A stretch of DNA of 64,000 nt from Pseudoalteromonas sp. MM1. GTDB lineage: Bacteria > Pseudomonadota > Gammaproteobacteria > Enterobacterales > Alteromonadaceae. Shown here piece by piece: positions 17,226 through 24,799 of this stretch (within the stretch, counting starts at the first letter, position 1; each line of letters opens with the position of its first letter). The notes below the pieces were generated by a model. That model ran no database searches. It was given only the letters and a program-made list of their open reading frames with translations, and was not told the origin of the DNA. The stretch lies in assembly GCF_030296835.1 (NCBI RefSeq), contig NZ_AP027922.1:1178001-1242000 (forward strand), written 5' to 3'. A program made the position numbers and the translations under genes.

Positions 17226-18047
17226 ATGAATGCGTTTAAAAGTTTAGAGCCTATCAATACGGTCAACATTGCACGCTGGCACGAACTTGAGCAGATTATG
17301 GCTCATGCAATGAGAAACCATTGTTTTAATATGGTGTACCAGCCGCTTGTGTCTTTAACAAGTGGGCAATTAGTTGGCTTTGAATCTTTAGTGCGGTGCG
17401 AATCTTCACGCTATGGTGTTGTTGGCCCAGATGAATTTATTCCGCATGTAGAACAGTCAGGTATGATTTTAGATTTAGGTGATTGGATTTTTAAGCAAAC
17501 CCTAAGTGATTTAAGCGAAATGAGAAGTTTAGGTATGACCGATATAACGATTTCATTGAACATTTCGCCAGTACAAATTATTGAAGGGAATGTGTTTTCT
17601 AAAGTAATGACTTTGCTTGATAAGTACCAAATAGACCCCGCAGCCATAAAAGTAGAACTAACAGAAACAGCATTAATAAAAAGTCCGCAGCGTATTGCTA
17701 AAACATTCGAGCAATTTCATAAGGAAGGGGTGAAAATTTGGCTAGACGATTTTGGTACGGGTTATGCTTCACTGGGCCTTTTAAGGCAGTTTAATATTGA
17801 TGGGCTAAAAATAGACCGCAGCTTTATAAGTGGAATTACAACTAACAATGAAGACTTCACCCTATGTAGCGCAATTATTGCTATGGCGCAAAGATTAGGG
17901 CTAGAAACCATTGCTGAGGGGATTGAGCAGCGAGAACAATTGCAAATATTAGAGCAGTTAGGGTGTGATGTAGCGCAAGGTTACTTACTCGGAAGGCCAA
18001 GCAGTTTAGCCAACAATACGCAAACATGGGTAAAAAAAAACTCTTAA
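17226..18047 (+). CDS. EAL-domain cyclic-di-GMP phosphodiesterase
   Basis: Protein of 273 residues consisting of almost nothing but an EAL domain, so it is soluble and needs no membrane anchor. Catalytic positions appear intact: E53 in GFESLVR (ESL form of the EAL motif), N in LNISPVQI, E in VELTET, DDFGTGYASL, K in LKIDRSFI, E in IAEGIEQ and the QGYLLGRP end. It should hydrolyse c-di-GMP to pGpG and favour motility over biofilm. The ATG at 17226 has GGAGAG upstream. A perfect LuxO box and a sigma54-type promoter precede it, and luxU-luxO follow. Confidence 0.9.
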   Translation: MNAFKSLEPINTVNIARWHELEQIMAHAMRNHCFNMVYQPLVSLTSGQLVGFESLVRCESSRYGVVGPDEFIPHVEQSGMILDLGDWIFKQTLSDLSEMRSLGMTDITISLNISPVQIIEGNVFSKVMTLLDKYQIDPAAIKVELTETALIKSPQRIAKTFEQFHKEGVKIWLDDFGTGYASLGLLRQFNIDGLKIDRSFISGITTNNEDFTLCSAIIAMAQRLGLETIAEGIEQREQLQILEQLGCDVAQGYLLGRPSSLANNTQTWVKKNS

Positions 18048-18061
18048 CATAATGTTTCAAT

Positions 18062-18074
18062 TTGCAAAATGCGA
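18062..18074. promoter_or_regulatory. Near-match LuxO site in front of luxU-luxO
   Basis: TTGCAAAATGCGA differs from the LuxO box at one position. It lies 70 bp before the luxU start, just upstream of a likely -10 (TATAAA at 18095-18100). No GG-N10-GC element follows. This suggests repression of a sigma70 promoter, like the LuxO autorepression known in Vibrio. Confidence 0.5.
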
Positions 18075-18143
18075 AAAACGACTTACTCTAAAAGTATAAA
18101 ATATAAAATAGCTTCGTATCACAATAATAAATAAAGGCCAGAT

Positions 18144-18515
18144 ATGCCAATACCAGAAGAATATATTGATAACACCATTACTCAAGCGAATGTGTTAGCG
18201 CAACTAGAGCAAGATGTAGGCTCACTTACCTTGGTTAGGCTAGTAAACTTATTTATTAATGAATTAGAAGAAATGCGAGTTCGTCTTAAAAATGCTATTG
18301 ATGAGCAAGATGAAGATAATATTAAAGATATAATGCACGTACTTAAAAATTCAGCGGCACTGTACGGTGCTTTAACTTTAGCAGCTCTTGCCAGTCAGCT
18401 GCATGATTACCCACCCGCTACCATCGAAGAAAATATTCACGCTGCTCAGAACGTTCTACATAATCTAGAAAAAACGCATGCTGCATATCAAGTTATTGCA
18501 AATAATATTACTTAG
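18144..18515 (+). CDS. luxU: LuxU-like histidine phosphotransfer protein
   Basis: Single Hpt domain of 123 residues, close in length to Vibrio LuxU (114). The phosphorylated histidine is H65 in IMHVLKNSAALYGA, which aligns with ISHALKSSAASFGA of V. harveyi LuxU. The preceding helix (VRLVNLFINELEEMRVRL) also fits. It would carry phosphate between hybrid sensor kinases and LuxO in the cytoplasm. It lies 11 bp upstream of luxO; the order is the reverse of the Vibrio luxO-luxU operon. General Hpt proteins are an alternative, but the partner next door makes LuxU the best name. Confidence 0.85.
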   Translation: MPIPEEYIDNTITQANVLAQLEQDVGSLTLVRLVNLFINELEEMRVRLKNAIDEQDEDNIKDIMHVLKNSAALYGALTLAALASQLHDYPPATIEENIHAAQNVLHNLEKTHAAYQVIANNIT

Positions 18516-18526
18516 AAGGCTCTGCC

Positions 18527-19921
18527 ATGAACGATTCTCAAAAAAAAGCACTGGTTTATATTGTAGAAGATAGCATTGCAAGTGGGGCTCTTTATGCGAG
18601 TCAATTAGAGCAAGCAGGGCACGAATGTAAACACTTTACCGATGGCTACTCTGCCTTGGTTGGTATAAAAGAGATGATGCCGGATGTTATTGTTCAAGAT
18701 GTTTGCTTACCCGATATTAGCGGCTTAGAAGTGCTACAGTTTGTTAAAAAGCAAGAAAAGCCTGCTAACGTAGTAATGATCACTTCAAATAGCTCTATTG
18801 ATGTTGCAGTAGAGGCGATGCGTTTAGGTGGCTTTGATTTTTTAGAAAAACCGTTTTCAGGCCAGCGCTTAGTGAACGCCGTTGATAGCGCACTTTCACA
18901 AAAAGCACCTCCTGCAGTTAAAATTCAAGAACAAAAAGCGCAAAACACCTCTGGCTTTATTGGTGAATCGTTAGCAATGCAAACGGTGTTTAGGCTTTTA
19001 GATAGTGCGGCACGAAGCAAAGCATGTGTTTTTATTACCGGAGAGAGTGGCACAGGTAAAGAAGTGTGCGCGCAAACTTTGCACGACACCAGCCCAAGAA
19101 GTGAAGGGCCATTTATTGCAATTAACTGTGCTGCTATTCCAGGAGAGCTATTTGAGTCAGAGTTTTTTGGTCATGTAAAAGGGGCCTTTAGCGGAGCGTT
19201 AAGTGATAGAAAAGGGGCTGTAGAAGTTGCAAACGGCGGCACTTTATTTTTAGATGAACTGTGTGAGATGGAGCTCAACCTACAAGCTAAGTTATTGCGT
19301 TTTTTACAAACGGGTGCGTTTAATCGGGTAGGCAGTAGCGAGGTTTTACACAGTAATGTAAGGCTAGTGTGTGCAACAAATAGAAGCCCTGTAGTTGAAG
19401 TTGCCGAAGGGCGTTTTAGAGAAGATTTATACTATAGGCTTAATGTTATTCCTGTAAAGTTACCTCCGCTACGCGAGCGAGCTGGCGATATAATGTTGCT
19501 TGCAAAGCATATTTTAAAGCAAAAAAGTGAAAGTAACGCTAAGTTATTCCATCGCTTTTCAAAAGAAGTTGAAAACCTTTTTTGCAACTACGATTGGCCC
19601 GGTAATATCCGTGAGCTGCAAAATGTTATCGAAAATATCGTTGTTATCAACGAGGGTGACGTAGTTGAGCTAGATATGTTACCTAGCTCATTTGGTGTTA
19701 ATTCTGCTATTCCAATCAAAAATACCAGCTCGTCTCAATCTGCAGAGCAAATACAAACTAACTCGCTTATGGGCGTACACGACATAGAGCCCCTGTGGCA
19801 GGTTGAAAAAAGGGCAATAGAGTCGGCAATAGCAGTATGTGATGATAACATTCCACTTGCTGCAGCCTATTTAGGAGTAAGCGCCTCGACTATTTACAGA
19901 AAAATAAAAGGTTGGGGTTAG
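18527..19921 (+). CDS. luxO: LuxO-like sigma54-dependent response regulator
   Basis: Protein of 464 residues. Receiver domain (1-125) with D58 in VIVQDVCLPD, then an AAA+ sigma54-activator domain with GESGTGKE (Walker A), GAFSGA (the sigma54 contact loop, S for the usual T), LFLDELCEM (Walker B) and FREDLYYRLNVIP. It ends in a Fis-type helix-turn-helix, AAAYLGVSASTIYRKIKGW. Long stretches match V. harveyi LuxO, notably FIGxSxxMQxVxRxxDSAAxSKAxxFITGESGTGKEVC and PLWxxEKxAIExAIxxCxxNIPxAAxYLxVSxSTIYRK. SypG-type paralogues are the main alternative. Several LuxO boxes lie in the preceding 8 kb. Confidence 0.88.
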   Translation: MNDSQKKALVYIVEDSIASGALYASQLEQAGHECKHFTDGYSALVGIKEMMPDVIVQDVCLPDISGLEVLQFVKKQEKPANVVMITSNSSIDVAVEAMRLGGFDFLEKPFSGQRLVNAVDSALSQKAPPAVKIQEQKAQNTSGFIGESLAMQTVFRLLDSAARSKACVFITGESGTGKEVCAQTLHDTSPRSEGPFIAINCAAIPGELFESEFFGHVKGAFSGALSDRKGAVEVANGGTLFLDELCEMELNLQAKLLRFLQTGAFNRVGSSEVLHSNVRLVCATNRSPVVEVAEGRFREDLYYRLNVIPVKLPPLRERAGDIMLLAKHILKQKSESNAKLFHRFSKEVENLFCNYDWPGNIRELQNVIENIVVINEGDVVELDMLPSSFGVNSAIPIKNTSSSQSAEQIQTNSLMGVHDIEPLWQVEKRAIESAIAVCDDNIPLAAAYLGVSASTIYRKIKGWG

Positions 19922-20178
19922 CTTTACGCTTCATACTTACACCTGCTTGGTGTTTATACTGTGCTAATGCTACTTAATAAGAGTAGGGTGCCTGTTTAAT
20001 CATAATTTTATTATTCTGCTCATAGCTTATAATTCTCCTAAACACATTAAACAAGGCTACTTGATAAGAGCTAGTCGCAAGTCATTTCGTTCTTAGTTAC
20101 ATTTTCATGGTTGAAATAATTAAAGATACCCTAAGCTCTATTACTACACCCTAAGTTTAATAGTAAAAGGAGATCACA

Positions 20179-20709
20179 ATGAGTAACGTTAATTTACAGC
20201 CAGCGAGTGTAATGCAGCCTTTAGTGGTAAGCGATTTAGATAACAATGACGTGAATTTAGTTGACCGCGTAAGCGACAAACCTTGGAAAATGATAGTGGT
20301 GTACAGAGGCCAGCATTGCCCTAAATGTACCGAGCAACTAAACGAGCTTGCAACAATGCATGACGATTTTGCCAGCGTAGGTGTAGAAGTTGTAGCAGTA
20401 AGTGGCGATAGCGAAGAGCAGCTTAAAAAGCATCTTGAAAAAATAGACGTAAATTTCCCTCTTTATTACAATTTAACCATTGAGCAAATGACTGATTTAG
20501 GCTTATACATTAGTGAACCGCGTAGTGATGCTGAAACAGATCACCCATTTGCTGAGCCTTGTATTATTGTTTTAAACGAAGATAACCAAGTACAGATGCT
20601 TGATAAATCAAATAGTCCATTTGTTCGTCCAAGCCTTAAGCAGTTGTTAGGCGGTATTAAATTTTCACGCGAAAACGACTACCCAATTCGCGGTACTTTT
20701 ATTAAGTAA
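20179..20709 (+). CDS. Peroxiredoxin-like (AhpC/TSA) protein
   Basis: Thioredoxin-fold protein of 176 residues with a CxxC pair in YRGQHCPKCTEQL (around residue 50), then VEVVAVSGDSEEQLKKH and a C-terminal strand CIIVLNEDNQVQMLD. This is the AhpC/TSA-like pattern of bacterial peroxiredoxin-like proteins. It may reduce peroxides or protein disulfides in the cytoplasm, as no signal peptide is present. The start has an AAAGGAG site. It is monocistronic with its own terminator. Confidence 0.85.
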   Translation: MSNVNLQPASVMQPLVVSDLDNNDVNLVDRVSDKPWKMIVVYRGQHCPKCTEQLNELATMHDDFASVGVEVVAVSGDSEEQLKKHLEKIDVNFPLYYNLTIEQMTDLGLYISEPRSDAETDHPFAEPCIIVLNEDNQVQMLDKSNSPFVRPSLKQLLGGIKFSRENDYPIRGTFIK

Positions 20710-20742
20710 CGTGTATTGAGTAATTTGATGAATATACGAAGA

Positions 20743-20766
20743 GGGCACATTTTTGTGCCCTTTTTT
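20743..20766 (+). terminator. Terminator of the peroxiredoxin-like gene
   Basis: GGGCACA-TTTT-TGTGCCC hairpin followed by six T residues. Confidence 0.9.
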
Positions 20767-20794
20767 ATTTTTTTCACTTTTTTTAATTTAATTA

Positions 20795-20820
20795 CTTGAA
20801 AACTATTTTATTGCCCATAA
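20795..20820 (+). promoter_or_regulatory. Sigma32-type heat-shock promoter of ibpA
   Basis: CTTGAAA, 12 bp, then CCCATAA, close to the RpoH consensus CTTGAAA-N13/14-CCCCATnT. It lies upstream of a small heat-shock protein, as expected. The transcript would have a leader of about 130 nt, which contains two possible hairpins: 20895-20928 (ATGTTGT/ACAACAT) and 20940-20953 (AATAT-GAGG-ATATT). The second places the Shine-Dalgarno sequence in its loop. Confidence 0.7.
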
Positions 20821-20956
20821 ATAGTTTAATGAGGACGCCTGATGGGTCCCAAAAAAATACAGAAGTTATTGAAATTTATATTATTAATTTAATTATGTTG
20901 TGCTTGTTCAAACGAAAAGTAACAACATTATATCGCTTAAATATGAGGATATTATT

Positions 20957-21403
20957 ATGCGTACAGTAGACTTATCACCACTTTATCGTTCATTCATCGG
21001 CTTTGATCATTTAGCATCTTTAATGGATGCGGCAGCTCGTACAGACAAGCAGCCTAGCTTTCCTCCTTACAATATCGAAGCACTAGATAAAGACAAATAC
21101 AGAATCACTATGGCCGTTGCTGGCTTTAGTGAAAATGAGCTGACCATTGAGTCAGAGAACAACACGTTAAAAGTTGCAGGCACTAAACCAAATAAAGATG
21201 AAAATGAAGAGCGTAAGTTCATTCATCAAGGTATTGCTGAACGTAACTTTGAGCGTAAGTTTCAACTAGGGGATCATGTAAAGGTGCTCGGTGCCGATTT
21301 AGCCAACGGTCTGCTTAGCATTGACCTAGAGCGCGAAATCCCAGAAGCACTTAAACCTCGTAAAATTGAAATTGGCGGTGGTAACCTAATCGAAGGTAAA
21401 TAA
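20957..21403 (+). CDS. ibpA: Small heat-shock protein (Hsp20, IbpA type)
   Basis: Chaperone of 148 residues that binds unfolding proteins and hands them to DnaK/ClpB. It begins MRTVDLSPLYRSFIGFDHL, very like E. coli IbpA. An alpha-crystallin domain covers about residues 33-125 (PPYNIEALDKDKYRITMAVAGF, then ERNFERKFQLGDHVKVLGADLANGLLSIDL), with a short C-terminal tail. The ATG at 20957, preceded by GAGG, is chosen. An upstream TTG-start extension would not match the family. A sigma32 promoter and a structured leader suggest control by temperature. Confidence 0.93.
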   Translation: MRTVDLSPLYRSFIGFDHLASLMDAAARTDKQPSFPPYNIEALDKDKYRITMAVAGFSENELTIESENNTLKVAGTKPNKDENEERKFIHQGIAERNFERKFQLGDHVKVLGADLANGLLSIDLEREIPEALKPRKIEIGGGNLIEGK

Positions 21404-21430
21404 TCGCTAATAAACATTTTCCCTGATTGT

Positions 21431-21456
21431 AGCCGCCTTAACTGAGGCGGCTTTTT
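21431..21456. terminator. Bidirectional terminator between ibpA and the photolyase gene
   Basis: AGCCGCCT-TAACTG-AGGCGGCT with a T run on the plus side. The restored photolyase frame ends just beyond it at 21462. Confidence 0.8.
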
Positions 21457-21461
21457 CGTTT

Positions 21462-23018
21462 TTATAATTCGTTTATATGCGTTAAATAATAATTTGCTTG
21501 GGCTAAGGTCTGCTGTTGAAGTTGAGGTGCTTGTTTATCCCAATTTTTATAAACCATGCCAATGCGTGGGTTTTTTTCAAGTAATGCGCGGTGTTTATCC
21601 ATAAATTGCCAATATAAGCTGTTGTAAGGACATGCCTTCTCACCTACTTTTTACTTAACATCATAATGACAGTTTTTGCAGTAATCGCTCATTTTATTGA
21701 TGTAATTACCACTGGCTGCGTAGGGTTTAGTGGCAATAATGGCATCATCTGCAAATTGGCTCATGCCACGGGTGTTAGGCATTTCAACCCATTCAATGGC
21801 ATCAATATAAACCCCTAAATACCACTGGTCGACTTCATTAGGGTCAATGCCTGTTAATAAGCAAAAATTACCAATGATCATTAATCTTTGAATATGATGA
21901 GCGTAAGCAGTATTTAAGCTCTGCGTTAATGCATGGCTTAAACAGTTCATTTTTACATTACCCTGCCAAAAGTAGCCCGGTAACGACTGTTTGGCCTGTA
22001 ATTGGTTTTTTTGTGCATAGTCGGGCATGTTTACCCAATATATACAGCGCACATATTCACGCCAACCTAGAATTTGCCTAACAAAGCCCTCTACTTGAGA
22101 AATCGAAATTGTGTCTGGGTGAGCATTATATTCGTCAACTACACGCCTAATAACGTACAGCGGGTGGATTAACTTGGCGTTTAAAGCAAATGATAAACGG
22201 CTATGGTACAAGCTGGCGTTATTTGTAATTTGGTCGGTCATTGCATCTTGAAACTGGCCGAAATTTTTTAGCAGGTGAGTGCAAAAATACTCTAAACACG
22301 TTTTGGCTTGTATGCGAGTGAGCGGCCATGGCAGCTGCTGAGGGTTTATTTCACCAAAGTAATTTACGTTATGTTTTTTAAGTCTACCGATGATGGTGCT
22401 AACATCGTTATTAAATAATTTTGGTGGTGGAATGGCGTTTAAATCTGCTTTTTTAAATTTGTTTCTGTTATTACTATCAAAGTTCCACCGTCCTCCTTGT
22501 GGGCTATTTCCATCCATAAGGATTGTGTATTGCTTGCGCATAGCGCGATAAAAGTGCTCCATAGTCACATGTTTGTTTTTTTCAAACCGTTCGTTAATAC
22601 GCTCAAATGGCAGCATAAAATGTTCAGTGTCATAGGCTTTAACAAGAAGATCAGACTCTTTTTTAAATTTACTTAGCTGTGCTTTGAGGCGAAATTCATC
22701 AGGGTATTGGTAATGTATTTCACTGCAACAAAACTGTTTGGCTATGCGCGTGAGTAAATCAGGTAAGGTTTTGTCCTGGTGGGTATCATCAAGGGTAAGA
22801 TGAAGTGTGCTGTAATTCGCGCTTTGTAAAGCCGTTGCAAAACGTTCCATCGCATAAAAAAAAGCACATAACTTTTGCACATGGTGCTTAACGTAATTGG
22901 TTTCTTGTTTTAACTCGGCAATTAAATAAAGTGTATCGGGCTCTTTTTCTTTAAACCACGAATGCGAAGCATTTAGTTGATCACCTAAAATTAGGCGTAA
23001 CACTTTATAATGAGCCAT
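21462..23018 (-). pseudogene. FeS-BCP/CryPro-type photolyase with in-frame stop
   Basis: The open frame 23018-21651 encodes 455 residues and stops at TAA (21651-21653). Reading through that codon gives KVGEKACPYNSLYWQFMDKHR and continues to a stop at 21462, for a total of 518 codons, the usual family length. The protein has the N-terminal antenna domain (LRLILGDQLN), the QGGRWNFD segment typical of prokaryotic (6-4) photolyases, and a C-terminal FAD domain (GWREYVRCIYW, MIIGNFCLL). Cysteines C447 and C450 precede the stop and C463 follows it. Their spacing equals the Fe-S ligands 438/441/454 of Agrobacterium PhrB. One base change from CAA would explain it. The truncated product probably lacks a complete cluster. 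Confidence 0.85.
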
Positions 23019-23108
23019 AGACTACCTAAATTCAGTTGTACGTAAAAAACAACGACGTAGATCTAGGTAGTTTGCTCATAGGTGAATAAAAGCTGAGGCC
23101 TGTGATAC

Positions 23109-23570
23109 TTATAGCTTGTTTGCACGAAGTTGAGTGATTTTTTGCTCAAGCGAAATAACATTTGTTTTGTTAAACAAGGTTGTATTAGCAAAGCTTTCAA
23201 AATAACGAAGCGCTTTTTGCCAAGCAAATTGTGTTTGTGTGGTAAATAAACGCCCTAAGTGCTCGTTTAAGGTATCGTAAAAGGCATCGCAAAGTAGCGA
23301 TATTTCTTTTGGCGTAACCCCCATCTTTTTTAAGTATTGCAAGTGAAAGGTTAAAAATGGGGCAACAGAAGATGGGTTATCTAAATGCCTAACGATGCGT
23401 TCTAACACACAATATAAAATATAACTTTTTTCGTTAAAATAAGTTGCACTTGGGTACTGCATTGTTATATTTGACGCTTCAAGTTTTGCATGAAAGCGCG
23501 CTGTAAACGCATGAAAATTTGGCTTAACTATATGCAAGCTTTTAATTAACTGTGGCTGATAAGTATTCAT
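23109..23570 (-). CDS. Globin-like protein
   Basis: All-helical protein of 153 residues from the ATG at 23570; an ATG 12 nt upstream lacks a ribosome site. The C-terminal two-thirds resemble single-domain bacterial globins: HLQYLKKMGVTPKEISLLCDAFYDTLNEHLG followed by FAWQKALRYFESF, which fit the F-G-H helix region (compare the HxxxxGV and DAWxxAY patterns of haemoglobins). The position expected for the proximal haem histidine, five residues before GV's valine, is leucine; the nearest histidine is four residues earlier. It may be a haem-free sensor globin. Family assignment is moderate. Confidence 0.5.
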   Translation of the reverse strand: MNTYQPQLIKSLHIVKPNFHAFTARFHAKLEASNITMQYPSATYFNEKSYILYCVLERIVRHLDNPSSVAPFLTFHLQYLKKMGVTPKEISLLCDAFYDTLNEHLGRLFTTQTQFAWQKALRYFESFANTTLFNKTNVISLEQKITQLRANKL

Positions 23571-23849
23571 TTGCAATCTCATTAAATTTTGTAATTTTTA
23601 TTTTTATCCACATCGGTGAGCTTTTAGTATAGTGCGTTGCTCAAATATCGCACGTAAACTAATCGTAAAAAAACACAAAATTGTATCAGTTTTATGAATT
23701 TTAGATATTTTATTTATGAATATACGGCTTTTTACGTAAATATTAATGATGCTACGATTATCATTTTACCGTTAGCAACACCATAATACATACTGCTAAA
23801 GCTTAAAATGGTGGGTCACTGATTTTATCAAACTTATTCGTTATTATGG
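23571..23849. other. AT-rich intergenic region before the tRNA promoter
   Basis: No gene, terminator or repeat was recognised. It must contain the promoter of the leftward globin/photolyase pair and upstream elements of the tRNA promoter. Confidence 0.4.
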
Positions 23850-23878
23850 TTGCTAATTACCCCGTACATCCTTATAAT
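23850..23878 (+). promoter_or_regulatory. Sigma70 promoter of the initiator tRNA and rimP operon
   Basis: TTGCTA and a perfect TATAAT are separated by 17 bp, with the start point expected near 23885, about 60 nt before the tRNA. Confidence 0.7.
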
Positions 23879-23947
23879 AGCCGCCATTGTTTAGCGGTTA
23901 ATTACTCGCTAACAGCGATATTGAATTTTAAGTTTAATATCTATTGG

Positions 23948-24024
<77 letters not shown>

Positions 24025-24179
24025 ATTTTTATAGTTAGGTATATCCTTACTAATTCTGTATCGCGCATTCTAAGTAATGCGCGTTTTGCGTTTAAGCTAA
24101 TGTAGTTTAATTTGGTCAGTGTTATGACCCGCAGCCAAGCTTGGCCTGAGGCCACACAGTTTTATGCTTTATTGGTGTG

Positions 24180-24202
24180 ACGCCCCGCTTGGTTCGGGGC
24201 GT
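24180..24202 (+). terminator. GC-rich hairpin downstream of the initiator tRNA
   Basis: Perfect 8-bp stem ACGCCCCG / CGGGGCGT with loop CTTGGTT, followed by TGTTGT. It could end the tRNA transcript or be a processing signal. Confidence 0.5.
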
Positions 24203-24263
24203 TGTTGTATCTGCACCATTGATTTATGGCCTTGTCATTAAATCAAAACTTAAACTCAGTATT

Positions 24264-24287
24264 TTAGGGCTATAAGCCCTTTTTTTG
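24264..24287 (+). terminator. Leader terminator just before rimP
   Basis: AGGGCT-ATA-AGCCCT followed by seven T residues, ending about 19 nt before the rimP start. A terminator here would act as an attenuator for rimP-nusA-infB, fitting the known control of this operon by NusA-dependent termination in E. coli. Confidence 0.65.
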
Positions 24288-24305
24288 TTTGTATGGAGGA
24301 TTTTC

Positions 24306-24761
24306 GTGACAAAACTTGAGCAAGATTTATTAACCATGCTTACGCCTGCAGTAGAAATGTTAGGCTTTGAATTACATGGTCTTGAGTTTGTACAAGCAGG
24401 CCGCCATTCTACCTTAAGGGTTTATATTGACCATGAGGATGGGATATCTGTTGATAATTGTGCGGATGCAAGTCGCCAAATTAGTGCGATTTTAGACGTC
24501 GAAGACCCAATTACAAATGAATATGATTTGGAAGTATCGTCTCCTGGTGTTGATCGTCCATTATTCAAACAAGATCATTACGAGAAGGCGCAAGGAGAGG
24601 AAGTACGCGTTCGTACTAAGCTTCCACAAGATGGTCGCCGTAATTTTAAAGGCGATTTAGTAGCAGTTAGCAGTGATATGATCACACTTAAAAGCGATGG
24701 CGAAGAGCACTTAATCATGCTTAGCAATATCGAACGTGCGAACATCATCGCAAAGTTTTAA
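24306..24761 (+). CDS. rimP: Ribosome maturation factor RimP
   Basis: Protein of 151 residues needed for 30S subunit assembly, of standard length. Family blocks are LGFELHGLEFVQAGRHSTLRVYID, DCADASRQISAILDVEDPI and LEVSSPGVDRPLF. The GTG at 24306 is chosen because GGAGG lies 6 nt upstream; the in-frame TTG at 24285 falls inside the leader terminator T run. It is the first gene of the rimP-nusA-infB operon, with nusA starting 38 nt after its stop. Confidence 0.96.
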   Translation: MTKLEQDLLTMLTPAVEMLGFELHGLEFVQAGRHSTLRVYIDHEDGISVDNCADASRQISAILDVEDPITNEYDLEVSSPGVDRPLFKQDHYEKAQGEEVRVRTKLPQDGRRNFKGDLVAVSSDMITLKSDGEEHLIMLSNIERANIIAKF

Positions 24762-24799
24762 TTTGAGTGCGAAGGAATAGGGCAAGCGAGGCATTACCC

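Noticed and set aside
21651..21653. Selenocysteine or programmed readthrough at the photolyase stop
   Set aside because: The codon is TAA, not TGA, and no recoding structure is evident. A nonsense mutation is simpler.
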